A stretch of 11,330 bases of DNA from Acidilobaceae archaeon (GTDB taxonomy: Archaea; Thermoproteota; Thermoprotei_A; Sulfolobales; Acidilobaceae): the NCBI GenBank assembly GCA_027039295.1, contig JALWEW010000062.1:1-11330 (forward strand), in the 5' to 3' direction. Positions 5,610-11,330 of the stretch are shown here, one piece after another. The translations under genes were made by a program, and so were the position numbers. Position 1 is the first letter of the stretch. Each line of letters starts with the position of its first letter. Below the pieces are notes generated by a model. The model ran no database searches. It was not told the origin of the DNA and saw nothing but the letters and a program-made list of their open reading frames with translations.

Positions 5610-6572
5610 TTAGGAGCGGCTGGAACGGCCTATTATCTCGTCGAACTCGCCGTAGAGTATCCTTAGCTCCTGTAGGCTCAGCGGCTCTCCGCGCTTGTAC
5701 TTCTCCATGACCTCCTTCCTCCTCTTCTCGAGTTCCTCTAGCGACATCCTATACTGGCGGGCTAGCTTGAGCTCGCGCACCTTCACCATTATCTCCCTAT
5801 AGACAGCGTATAGTAGGTCGAGCTGCCTCGAGAGGTCGTCGAGTATCGCGCTCCTCTCGTTTATCTCCTCGCTTAGAGCGTCTATTTTCTTGTTATACTC
5901 CTCTATGCGCTCTACCAGGCTCTGGATCTCCCTCTTGATCTCCCCGATGGACTCCCTTATCTCGTTGATCCTCTGCGTCAAGTCCCTATTCTTAAGGCGT
6001 AGCGCCTTCACCTCGGCCTCAAGCTCCATTATAGAGAGGACCTGCTGTTTTGCCTTGCGCACCCTCTCGATGAGCTCCTCGAGCCTGCTTATCTCCTCGA
6101 CTATCCTCTTCTCAGCCTCTGGCGGCAGGACGCTCGTCATCTGCCTCCACTCAAGCTCCTCGAGCCTCCTCTGGAGCCTCTTGAGGGAGAGCTTGGCCAA
6201 GTCGCCCTCCTTCTCGGCGAGCTTCCTCGCCAGCTGCAACTGCTCTCTCTTCTTCTCTAGCTCCTCCCTGACTTTGTCTCTCTCGCTCTTCAGCTGCCTC
6301 AACTGCTCCATCAACTCGTTCCTCTTCCTCCTGACCTCCTGTAGGCGACTCGTGAGCTGTCTCTTCTCCTCGATGAGCTGCCTTCTCTGGGCCCTGAGCT
6401 TCTTGTTCTCCTCCACGAGCGTCCTCCTCTGGTCCTTGATGGATACGATCTTCTCCCTGTACTCCTCGGCTAGCTTTAGTAGTTCGTCCTCGCTCATGTC
6501 CTTTAGCTTCTCAATTACTCCGCGTACCTCCTCTGGGAGTGCTTCCTGCGGGCCAGCGCTCTCCTGCTTCAC
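5610..6572 (-). CDS. Long coiled-coil protein (COG1340-like)
   Basis: A 320-residue protein that is almost wholly charged heptad sequence. From about residue 15 to 300 it is rich in Glu, Lys, Arg and Leu, with few aromatic residues and no signal peptide or membrane segment, so it should be a cytoplasmic extended coiled coil. Interruptions near 140-155 (SVLPPEAEKR) suggest a hinge. Composition and length fit the archaeal family of uncharacterised coiled-coil proteins grouped as COG1340; such low-complexity sequence cannot be assigned by eye with certainty. Start: GTG at 6572 with GGTGAGG just upstream. It begins 14 nt after the stop of the acyl-CoA ligase gene and is very probably co-transcribed with it. 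No enzymatic function can be proposed. Confidence 0.8.
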   Translation of the reverse strand: MKQESAGPQEALPEEVRGVIEKLKDMSEDELLKLAEEYREKIVSIKDQRRTLVEENKKLRAQRRQLIEEKRQLTSRLQEVRRKRNELMEQLRQLKSERDKVREELEKKREQLQLARKLAEKEGDLAKLSLKRLQRRLEELEWRQMTSVLPPEAEKRIVEEISRLEELIERVRKAKQQVLSIMELEAEVKALRLKNRDLTQRINEIRESIGEIKREIQSLVERIEEYNKKIDALSEEINERSAILDDLSRQLDLLYAVYREIMVKVRELKLARQYRMSLEELEKRRKEVMEKYKRGEPLSLQELRILYGEFDEIIGRSSRS

Positions 6573-6586
6573 CCGATCCTCACCCT

Positions 6587-8746
6587 CTACACGATTATCC
6601 TCGCATCCGCTATCGCGGCTCCCCGCTCGTACGACATCACGGGGTTCAGGTCCAGCTCTCGCACCTGGGGGATGTCAAGCATCAGCCGGGCGATTTTTAA
6701 GATTACCCCCGCGAGGGCCCTCTTGTCCCTGGGCGGCATGCCCCTGTAGCCCTCGAGGAGGCGTCTACCCTTAATATCGGTGATCATCTCCAGTGCCTCG
6801 CAGGGCTCGATCGGCGCTACCCTTATCGAGACATCCCTGATTGCCTCCACTAGGACGCCGCCGAGGCCGAAGAGTAGGACCGGGCCGAAGGTCTGGTCTC
6901 TCCTAGAGCCCACTATGACCTCGAGTCCCTCAGGCACCATCTGCTGGTATAGTACACCCACGAACCTGGCGTCGGGTTTGTGTGCGGCCAGGCTACGGCT
7001 TATCTTATCGAAGGCCCTCTCGGCCTCCTCGATGCTCTTAATGCCGAGGATCACTCCTCCCACGTCACTCTTATGTATTACGTCGGGACTCACCACCTTC
7101 GCCACGGCCGGTGCTCCAGCCTCCTCGAGGCAAGACGCTACCTCCGACCTATCCCTGGCCAGGCAGTAGCGGGGCACCGGCAGGCCGTAGGCCTCGAGGA
7201 CCGCGAAGGCCTCGTGTTCGAGTAGCTTGCCTCCCCCGCGCTTCAGTGCCTCCGCGATTATGCGCTCGGCTCTCTCCCTGGCATCGCCTGGCACAACCGC
7301 CCCGAGGCTCTCGTAGGTCTCGCCGCAGGGTCTGGCGCCCCACCTGCAGGTGGAGCATCTGTAGAGGGCGTAGAGGGCGTTTGCAGCCTTGTCGGGGAAG
7401 TCGTATACGGGTATGCCCCTATTCTCCAGGTACTCCCTCATCCTCTTGGCGTACTCTGAGCCTATCGTCACCGTGACTACGGGCTTATCCCTGTGCCTCC
7501 AGGCTACATCGGCTATGATGTCCGCTATCCTCTCGTGCATCGTGGGGGGCTGCATGAGCGCTAGGACCATCAGCATGTCAACCTCATCGCTCTCTATGAC
7601 TACCTTCATTGCCCTCTCGAAGTCCTCGGGCGTCGCGTCCCCCGTGAGGTCGACTGGGTTGCCTACAGCTACCCTCTCGGGGAAGAACTGGCGGAGCCTG
7701 GCTTTGAGTTCCTCTGTGAACCTGGGGACTACTAGGCCCAGCTCGGCCAGCCGATCAGCCGCTATCACACCTGGGCCCCCGGCGTTTGTCACTATCCCAA
7801 CTCTAGGCCCCCGGGGTGGCGTCAGCCTGGCTAGGGCCTTGGCCATGTCGAAGAGCTTTATGGGCTCATCAACCTCTATCACCCTGGCCTGCTTGAAGGC
7901 GGCGCGGTAGACCGCATAGTCGCCGGCTAGGGCGGCTGTGTGACTCGCGGCGGCGGCCGCCCCGGCACCGGTCCTGCCAGCCTTGAGTACCACGACGCTC
8001 TTACCAGCCTCTGTGACCCTCCTCGCCGCCTCTATGAATGCCCTGCCGCGGCCGGGGTTTATTGATTCGAGGTACATCACTATTACCCTTATATGTTCGT
8101 CCTCGGCGAAGTACTCTAGGAGGTCGACTTCATCCACATCTATCTTGTTGCCGAAGTTCACGGCCTTGCTTATGCCTATACCCTCATCGGCCGCCCAGTC
8201 CATGATGCTGGCGAGGAAGGCGCCGCTTTGGCTTATGATCGCTATGGGTCCCTTGTGGGGCCTCTTCATCCTATCCTTTGGGAGGAAGAACGTGTCAACG
8301 CCGGAGAGTGCGTTGTAGACGCCTATACAGTTGGGTCCTATAAGCCTCATGCCGTACCTCTTTATTATCGCCTTGAGCTGCTCCTGCAGCATCCTACCCT
8401 TCTCTCCAGACTCGGCGAAGCCCCCGCTTACCACTATCACTCCCTTAGCGCCGACGCGTCCGGCCTCCTCCACTATGGGGGGAGTCGCCTCAGCCCTCAC
8501 TGCGACTACTACGAGCTCCGGGGGCTCCGGGAGCGATGAGAGGTTCGGGTACGCCCTCAATCCGAGTATCTCATCATACTTAGGGTTGACGGGGTATATC
8601 CCGCCCTTGTAGGATTCTAGAAGATTCTCTACTATGGCCCGCCCTATGCTCCCCGGCTTCTTGGAGGCACCCACCACCGCTATGCTCTTTGGGTAGAAGA
8701 ATACGTCGATCTCGGTCTTCGAGGGTTTAACTATCCTCCTCTCCAA
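6587..8746 (-). CDS. ADP-forming acyl-CoA ligase, fused alpha and beta subunits
   Basis: A 719-residue protein. Residues ~12-480 are the alpha part: a CoA-binding Rossmann domain (FFYPKSIAVVGASKKPGSIGRAIVENL), then IAIISQSGAFLASIMDWA, and the swinging-loop catalytic histidine H269 in ASHTAALAGDYAVYRAAFKQA. Residues ~490-719 are the ATP-grasp beta part with LLEHEAFAVLEAYGLPVPRY, VAKVVSPDVIHKSDVGGV (H558, the second phosphohistidine position) and FGPVLLFGLGGVLVE. The family converts acyl-CoA + ADP + phosphate to acid + ATP + CoA or the reverse. The substrate (acetyl-, another acyl- or 4-hydroxybutyryl-CoA) cannot be told from sequence. Odd: a C464-x2-C467-x6-C474 cluster in the alpha-beta linker. 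Start: TTG at 8746, the only in-frame start ahead of the conserved region; a TATA-like CTTTAAT is ~45 nt upstream. The coiled-coil gene follows. Confidence 0.92.
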   Translation of the reverse strand: MERRIVKPSKTEIDVFFYPKSIAVVGASKKPGSIGRAIVENLLESYKGGIYPVNPKYDEILGLRAYPNLSSLPEPPELVVVAVRAEATPPIVEEAGRVGAKGVIVVSGGFAESGEKGRMLQEQLKAIIKRYGMRLIGPNCIGVYNALSGVDTFFLPKDRMKRPHKGPIAIISQSGAFLASIMDWAADEGIGISKAVNFGNKIDVDEVDLLEYFAEDEHIRVIVMYLESINPGRGRAFIEAARRVTEAGKSVVVLKAGRTGAGAAAAASHTAALAGDYAVYRAAFKQARVIEVDEPIKLFDMAKALARLTPPRGPRVGIVTNAGGPGVIAADRLAELGLVVPRFTEELKARLRQFFPERVAVGNPVDLTGDATPEDFERAMKVVIESDEVDMLMVLALMQPPTMHERIADIIADVAWRHRDKPVVTVTIGSEYAKRMREYLENRGIPVYDFPDKAANALYALYRCSTCRWGARPCGETYESLGAVVPGDARERAERIIAEALKRGGGKLLEHEAFAVLEAYGLPVPRYCLARDRSEVASCLEEAGAPAVAKVVSPDVIHKSDVGGVILGIKSIEEAERAFDKISRSLAAHKPDARFVGVLYQQMVPEGLEVIVGSRRDQTFGPVLLFGLGGVLVEAIRDVSIRVAPIEPCEALEMITDIKGRRLLEGYRGMPPRDKRALAGVILKIARLMLDIPQVRELDLNPVMSYERGAAIADARIIV

Positions 8747-8785
8747 ACCGGGGTACCCCCACTCTGATAGGTGGCTGGCATAGGA

Positions 8786-8792
8786 ATTAAAG
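8786..8792 (-). promoter_or_regulatory. TATA box for the acyl-CoA ligase operon
   Basis: The minus strand reads CTTTAAT. Initiation about 26 nt downstream would be near 8763, giving a ~16-nt leader before the TTG start at 8746. It stands in the 68-bp gap after the GPN-loop GTPase gene, so the ligase and coiled-coil genes can be expressed on their own. Confidence 0.5.
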
Positions 8793-8814
8793 TGAGAGTG
8801 AACATGTGGGATAC

Positions 8815-9609
8815 CTAGCCTACATAATCGTAGAATACGTAATCATCACCTGCCGCTAGTATCTGCTGTAGCTTAGCGTATAGCCTGGCAAGGCTATCAG
8901 GGTCATGTATGCTGACTGGTAGGACCTCCCCTATGAAGCCTGACACGTAGAGGGCCTCCGATATGCTGAGTGCGAGGTTCCTTGTGAAGTCATCGACTCC
9001 ATCCATAGAGTTCACGAGGCTTGACAGGTACCCCTCCTCGCCTAGACGAGGGATTATCTCCTCCAGCACCTCTCGGCGGAGGAGGTCCGCCTTGCTTACC
9101 ACGTTTACCTGGGGTAGCTGGAGTCTCACTGCCACGCTGGAGGCCAGCGTTAGGATTGATACCATCCCTATCGGCTCCTCGAAGAACATGGGGTCCATGA
9201 GGAAGACAGTCGCTGATGGCCTATCTTCTATGATTGCCCTCACCACGACTGGCCCTCCAACTCGGTAGGCGAATAGCTCGAGCTGGCCAGGGGTATCGAT
9301 TATCACGTAGTCAGGGTTTATATCGTCTATCTTGGACCTGATCTCCGTGACGTGTGCAAACGATGTATCCACGGCAGCTATCAGGGCACCATTCGGGCCC
9401 AGACCCTTCTCCATGAACTCCTCGACGCTCACATAGTCCCTAATATCAACCTCCGGGTCGTAGGGAAGCTTCTCGGCCGCAGGGTCATAGTTGACCCTGG
9501 CAACACTCGGCCCATAGCTCTCGATAGTATCCGCCAGCTCCGCCGTGAGAGTGGACTTACCGCTCCCAGCAGGTCCCACCATTACTATGAACCGCAACTT
9601 CCAAGGCAC
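8815..9609 (-). CDS. GPN-loop GTPase
   Basis: A 264-residue GTPase with every motif of the family in order: Walker A GPAGSGKST (12-20), the family-specific GPN loop in GLGPNGA (69-75), DTPGQLELF (105-113) and the base-binding VSKADLL (171-177, in place of NKxD). The YDPAAEKLPYDPEVDIRDYV stretch (41-60) is also typical. GPN-loop GTPases are homodimers in archaea; in eukaryotes the homologues aid assembly and nuclear import of RNA polymerase II. The archaeal role is not settled. Start: GTG at 9609, just ahead of the P-loop strand, with GAAGG immediately upstream. The 5' side is a 115-bp gap with a strong hairpin and a TATA-like sequence, suggesting a structured leader or a separate small RNA. 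Length is as expected and no residue is missing. Confidence 0.95.
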   Translation of the reverse strand: MPWKLRFIVMVGPAGSGKSTLTAELADTIESYGPSVARVNYDPAAEKLPYDPEVDIRDYVSVEEFMEKGLGPNGALIAAVDTSFAHVTEIRSKIDDINPDYVIIDTPGQLELFAYRVGGPVVVRAIIEDRPSATVFLMDPMFFEEPIGMVSILTLASSVAVRLQLPQVNVVSKADLLRREVLEEIIPRLGEEGYLSSLVNSMDGVDDFTRNLALSISEALYVSGFIGEVLPVSIHDPDSLARLYAKLQQILAAGDDYVFYDYVG

Positions 9610-9630
9610 CCTTCAAGCCCGCCTGGAAGG

Positions 9631-9703
9631 GCCGGGAGTGACCCGCCCCGTGCACACGCGTCCCCGATACTCGGGGCTAGTTCGCACGGGACCGGGGTCC
9701 GGC
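9631..9703 (-). ncRNA. Candidate structured RNA or structured leader of the GPN GTPase gene
   Basis: This 73-nt stretch folds as one long imperfect hairpin. GCCGG (9631-9635) pairs with CCGGC (9699-9703), CCC with GGG further in, CCCGTGC (9647-9653) with GCACGGG (9684-9690), and CCCCGA (9662-9667) with TCGGGG (9671-9676) around a 3-nt loop. A roughly symmetrical internal loop (9654-9661 against 9677-9683) separates the two upper stems. On the minus strand a TATA-like CTTATAG (9731-9725) predicts initiation near 9702, exactly at the foot of the hairpin. It does not match a tRNA, and I find no C/D boxes or ACA box. It is either a small RNA or the 5' leader of the GPN gene, whose GTG follows 21 nt after the hairpin. 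Confidence 0.4.
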
Positions 9704-9724
9704 TGCAGGGTAAGGAGTGGAGGC

Positions 9725-9731
9725 CTATAAG
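9725..9731 (-). promoter_or_regulatory. TATA-like element before the hairpin and GPN GTPase gene
   Basis: The minus strand reads CGCTTATAGGCC, with TTATAG centred near 9728. About 26 nt downstream is 9702, where the hairpin begins. It is the only TATA-like sequence close to the GPN gene. It overlaps the stop codon of the small ORF at 9725-9814. Confidence 0.4.
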
Positions 9732-9814
9732 CGCTTGCATAAGCGGAGGGTTGCCCAGGGGCGGAAGTTGACCTCATAGCCCCCGGGCGGCTCGGTGCTG
9801 GAACGCTCGGCCAT
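9725..9814 (-). CDS. Possible small protein of 29 residues
   Basis: An ATG-to-TAG frame on the minus strand encodes 29 residues beginning MAERSSTEPPGGYEVNF and continuing RPWATLRLCKRL. I do not recognise it. In its favour: GGAGGGG directly precedes the ATG, a good TATA sequence CTTATACC (9852-9845) places the predicted initiation near 9822, a few bases before that site, and the sequence has a plausible hydrophilic N-terminus followed by an aromatic/basic segment. Against it: it is very short, the ribosome binding site is closer to the ATG than usual, and its end carries a TATA-like sequence that may serve the next gene. The +strand of the same stretch has no matching frame that looks better. 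Conservation is the needed test. Confidence 0.35.
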   Translation of the reverse strand: MAERSSTEPPGGYEVNFRPWATLRLCKRL

Positions 9815-9844
9815 CCCCTCCACGGGGCCCTCAGCAGGGTGTGG

Positions 9845-9852
9845 GTATAAGT
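9845..9852 (-). promoter_or_regulatory. TATA box upstream of the 29-codon ORF
   Basis: The minus strand reads CTTATACC in the context CCAACTTATACCC, close to the crenarchaeal box A. Predicted initiation near 9822 would give a leader of under 10 nt to the ATG at 9814. It sits just after the stop codon of the small unknown gene at 9860, so it marks a new transcription unit there. Confidence 0.45.
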
Positions 9853-9859
9853 TGGACTA

Positions 9860-10117
9860 CTAGCCCCTTAACTCCTCGCGGGCGGTCCTCATCTCCCTCA
9901 TGGTCTTCCAGAGCGTGGGCTGCACCCAGAGGATCCACGCTGGGACCTTCTTCACAAACTCGTACGCCTCCTCCCAGCTCTCAAGGCCGAGAGCGGCTGC
10001 TAGCTGTTCGAGGCTCATCTCAACCCTCACGTACCTCTGAAGTATATCCAAAACCTCCTCATCTATCACTATCTCTTTCTCGCCGACCTTCACCTTGTAG
10101 ACCCTCTCCTCCGACAC
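9860..10117 (-). CDS. Small protein of unknown function
   Basis: About 85 residues from the GTG at 10117. I do not recognise the family. The N-terminus is a charged beta-like segment (RVYKVKVGEKEIVIDEEVL), followed by helices: DILQRYVRVEMSLEQLAAALGLESWEEAYEFVKKVP, then an aromatic stretch AWILWVQPTLW and a basic end KTMREMRTAREEL. The part SLEQLAAALGL-SWEEAYEFV could be a helix-turn-helix-like or compact helical domain (inference). No signal peptide or membrane span. Codon use and steady charge pattern look like a real gene. Start: GTG at 10117 has GGGGGTG 9 nt upstream; a GTG at 10129 would add four residues and overlaps that site. A strong TATA box lies at 10166-10160 with a palindrome between it and the start. 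It follows the tRNA-Pro gene on the same strand. Confidence 0.75.
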   Translation of the reverse strand: MSEERVYKVKVGEKEIVIDEEVLDILQRYVRVEMSLEQLAAALGLESWEEAYEFVKKVPAWILWVQPTLWKTMREMRTAREELRG

Positions 10118-10140
10118 CTGTGAACACACCCCCTAGGGAG

Positions 10141-10159
10141 GAGCCTGCTTGCAGGACTC
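10141..10159. repeat. Palindrome next to the TATA box of the small unknown gene
   Basis: CCTGC (10144-10148) and GCAGG (10151-10155) form a perfect inverted repeat around TT, extended by GAG (10141-10143) and CTC (10157-10159) with one unpaired base. It occupies the stretch between the TATA box (10160-10166) and the predicted start of transcription near 10138, where a bound repressor would block initiation. An operator role is inference. Confidence 0.35.
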
Positions 10160-10166
10160 TATAAAA
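10160..10166 (-). promoter_or_regulatory. Strong TATA box for the small unknown gene
   Basis: The minus strand reads CCTTTTATAGAG, a near-ideal archaeal TATA element. Initiation about 26 nt downstream, near 10138, would leave a leader of about 10-20 nt with the GGGGGTG site. Confidence 0.6.
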
Positions 10167-10183
10167 GGACTATGCGGCGATGG

Positions 10184-10292
10184 TGGGGCCGCCGGGATTT
10201 GAACCCGGGACCACCAGCGCTCCGGGCGTGCCCCCGGAGCGGGGGGCTTCGCGCCCCAGGCTGGCATCCTAGCCAGGCTAGACGACGGCCCC
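10184..10292 (-). tRNA. tRNA-Pro (anticodon GGG) with intron
   Basis: The acceptor stem GGGGCCG (10292-10286) pairs fully with CGGCCCC, followed by discriminator A at 10184. The D arm has GTCT...GGAT; the anticodon stem is CCAGC with GCTGG; the variable loop is 5 nt (TGGTC); the T arm is CCGGG-TTCAAAT-CCCGG. The anticodon loop is C32 T33 GGG G37 with a 34-nt intron, then C38, so the anticodon (10257-10255) is GGG, reading proline CCC and CCU. The mature length is 75 nt. CCA is not encoded. A TATA box TTATAA at 10329-10324 is at the right distance upstream. All stems are complete, so it should be functional. Confidence 0.95.
10220..10253 (-). other. Archaeal tRNA intron (bulge-helix-bulge) in tRNA-Pro
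   Basis: The 34-nt intron is inserted after G37, the canonical archaeal position. Near its 3' end CCGG can pair with C32-T33-G34-G35 as the central 4-bp helix (one G-T pair). This leaves the two 3-nt bulges GGC and AGC with the cut sites in them, as the splicing endonuclease requires. The inside of the intron folds as GCG/CGC plus a GCCCCC/GGGGGC stem with a 6-nt loop. Confidence 0.88.
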
Positions 10293-10323
10293 TCCCGATG
10301 CTAGCTGTTTCCTCCGGCCAGGG

Positions 10324-10329
10324 TTATAA
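10324..10329 (-). promoter_or_regulatory. TATA box for tRNA-Pro
   Basis: TTATAA within CATTATAACCC on the minus strand, centred about 34 nt before the first base of the mature tRNA. Predicted initiation near 10300 gives a short 5' leader for RNase P removal. The rest of the gap 10293-10416 holds a T-rich run (TTATTCTTTAA, minus strand, near 10369-10379) that could end the upstream ATPase K transcript, and nothing else I can support. Confidence 0.55.
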
Positions 10330-10416
10330 TGTGTTACCGGCGCCTCGAGAGGTTAGCGGCGATGCCCGTTAAAGAATAACCTAGTAGCGTGGGGGACGGC
10401 TAGAAGCTCTGCGGCC

Positions 10417-10773
10417 CTAGTGTACTACGAATATCAGCAATATCGACACGAGTAGCCCGTAGATGGCGATTCCCTCTCCCATAGCGACTATCAGCAGGCC
10501 CATACCGCTTACTTCTCTCTTCTCCGCGATGGCACTCACAGCGGCTGCGCCTGCGACGCCTACGGCGTAGCCCCCGCCTATGCCTGCTAGGCCCACTGCT
10601 AGGCCGGCGCCGAGTGTTTTGCCCAGCGCAGCGCCGCTAGTGCCACCGCCGCCTCCGCCTGCCTGTGCTGAGGCTATGGTCGGCGCCGTCGCCAGTGCCA
10701 GAGCGACGGCGATGAACGCCACGCTGGCCAGTACCAGCAGGGCGGTTCTCCTCGTGATAGCCACTAAGTTCAC
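10417..10773 (-). CDS. atpK: A/V-type ATP synthase subunit K (proteolipid, c ring) with signal peptide
   Basis: A 118-residue protein from the GTG at 10773. It has two transmembrane helices: about 53-82 (a Gly/Ala-rich stretch with GLAGIGGGYAVGVAGAA) and about 91-116, joined by the polar loop AEKREVSG. The second holds the ion-carrying carboxylate E100 in IVAMGEGIAIYGLLVS. The c ring conducts H+ or Na+ through the membrane to drive ATP synthesis. An N-terminal extension of ~38 residues, RR at 8-9, a hydrophobic core (11-30) and an ASAQA end, looks like a cleavable signal peptide and is followed by a run of six glycines. Start: a TATA box TTTTATA at 10804-10798 is centred 28 nt before this GTG, so the message is probably leaderless; this rules out longer starts up to 10857. 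No other ATPase subunit genes are adjacent. Confidence 0.93.
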   Translation of the reverse strand: MNLVAITRRTALLVLASVAFIAVALALATAPTIASAQAGGGGGGTSGAALGKTLGAGLAVGLAGIGGGYAVGVAGAAAVSAIAEKREVSGMGLLIVAMGEGIAIYGLLVSILLIFVVH

Positions 10774-10797
10774 CCGGGATACACCTTGAAGGACCGG

Positions 10798-10804
10798 TAT
10801 AAAA
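10798..10804 (-). promoter_or_regulatory. TATA box for atpK
   Basis: The minus strand reads GCTTTTATACC, a strong archaeal TATA element. Its spacing of about 28 nt to the GTG at 10773 predicts a leaderless or nearly leaderless transcript and fixes the start of the gene. Confidence 0.65.
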
Positions 10805-10931
10805 GCACGGTGCCTACCACCGGAATGTATCCCCTCGAGCGTGTGGGAGGGTGTCACCCGCTAGATACAGGGGCCGCCCTCCCAAGCATCCGCAGCGCCT
10901 GGTTTCCCTCTGAGGGTAGCGGGTGGTCTAA

Positions 10932-11330
10932 ATGATACTATCGGACCGTGATATTGAAGCTCTCATAAGGATCGGAGAGTTGAGGGTTGAACCGCTCTTC
11001 CACGACACTATCAGGGAGAACGGGCTGGACCTGAGGCTGGGTAGGGGATACTGCATGTTGAGGGACAGGCAGGACTTCGTCCTAGACCCAAGAAGCCCCC
11101 CAAACCCCCTAGAGTTGTATGACTGCGGGGAAGCCGGTGACCACCTGATAGTGCCCCCGGGGAGGAGGATGCTCCTCCACACGCTTGAGTACATAAGGCT
11201 ACCCGAGTACGTCGCCGGGCTGGTGAACCTGAGGAGCACGTGGGCCAGGACGGGCATCTACATACCCGCCACCGTCGTCGACGCGGGCTTCGAGGGCCAG
11301 CTCACCATAGAGGTCGTAGGTAGCGAGTTC
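10932..11330 (+). CDS. dcd: dCTP deaminase, N-terminal part (gene runs off the window)
   Basis: 133 codons, open at the right edge. It begins MILSDRDIEALI, the usual start of archaeal dCTP deaminases, then EPLFHDTIRENGLDLRLG ('--S-DLRLG' block), LIVPPGRRMLLHTLEYIRLP and the active-site region LVNLRSTWARTGIYIPATVVDAGFEGQLTIEV. The R-S-x-x-A-R arginines, the aspartate of VDAGFEG and the glutamate in TIEV are at the positions used for substrate binding and catalysis in the family. The enzyme converts dCTP to dUTP (some archaeal members go on to dUMP). Which type this is cannot be decided from the part seen. Start: ATG at 10932 with GGTGG 5 nt upstream. It is divergent from atpK; the gap 10858-10931 shows a small dyad CCCTC-T-GAGGG (10906-10916) and no clear TATA box. 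Confidence 0.93.
   Translation, partial: MILSDRDIEALIRIGELRVEPLFHDTIRENGLDLRLGRGYCMLRDRQDFVLDPRSPPNPLELYDCGEAGDHLIVPPGRRMLLHTLEYIRLPEYVAGLVNLRSTWARTGIYIPATVVDAGFEGQLTIEVVGSEF

Noticed and set aside
5890..6774. Plus-strand open frame of 294 codons very rich in Ser and Leu
   Set aside because: It is the complement of Glu/Lys/Arg-rich coiled-coil codons, which always reads as Ser/Leu/Phe; no signal other than length.
9631..9703. tRNA or H/ACA guide RNA at the hairpin
   Set aside because: Only five acceptor-like pairs, no T arm or anticodon loop; no ACA box and no K-turn at the right places. Kept only as an unclassified structure.
10172..10372. Small plus-strand open frame across the tRNA region
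   Set aside because: It reads through the antisense of tRNA-Pro and has no promoter or ribosome binding site.
10928..11257. Minus-strand open frame opposite the start of dcd
   Set aside because: The plus strand encodes an unmistakable dCTP deaminase here.
1..11330. CRISPR array, insertion sequence, integrated element or defence system
   Set aside because: No regularly spaced repeats, transposase, integrase or att-like duplication at the tRNA; the genes are core functions with uniform base composition.

Overview
The window looks like a chromosomal housekeeping region of a hyperthermophilic crenarchaeon, most likely of the Desulfurococcales (Aeropyrum or Pyrodictium-like). The reasons are its archaeal-specific genes (TFB, TFE-beta, SRP19, S8e, archaeal Gar1, GPN-loop GTPase, ADP-forming CoA ligase, A/V-type ATPase proteolipid, a tRNA gene with an archaeal bulge-helix-bulge intron), its high GC content, frequent GTG/TTG starts, and TATA boxes placed so that several leaders are very short or absent. 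The species assignment is inference. I see no CRISPR array, insertion sequence, prophage or defence island.

Layout. Positions 2-271 (+) hold the C-terminal end of a Trm1 tRNA methyltransferase, which overlaps convergently with the next gene. Positions 207-2887 (-) hold an information-processing cluster read right to left: ribosomal protein S8e, SRP19, the H/ACA RNP protein Gar1, a divergent transcription factor B with a degenerate zinc ribbon, and TFE-beta with an intact Fe-S cysteine set. Positions 2933-3571 (-) are a YjjX-type house-cleaning NTPase, divergent from a short cis-prenyltransferase at 3599-4243 (+). The prenyltransferase meets a DUF373 membrane protein (4240-5421, -) tail to tail with a 4-bp overlap.

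Positions 5610-8746 (-) hold a fused ADP-forming acyl-CoA ligase followed 14 nt later by a long coiled-coil protein (COG1340 type). The 188-bp gap 5422-5609 holds a promoter and interleaved inverted repeats with pseudoknot topology. Positions 8815-10129 (-) hold a GPN-loop GTPase, a strongly structured gap with a possible 29-codon gene, and a small unknown protein. An intron-containing tRNA-Pro(GGG) lies at 10184-10292 (-), the ATPase K subunit with signal peptide at 10417-10773 (-), and the beginning of dCTP deaminase at 10932-11330 (+).

Most of the content is ordinary core biology: transcription initiation, RNA modification, protein targeting, nucleotide-pool sanitation, polyprenol synthesis and ATP synthesis. 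The points most worth a second look are the TFB that has lost half of its zinc ligands while sitting next to an intact TFE-beta, its 164-bp out-of-phase overlap with an arginine-rich Gar1 tail, the TATA-preceded 73-nt hairpin at 9631-9703, and the tiny ORF at 9725-9814.
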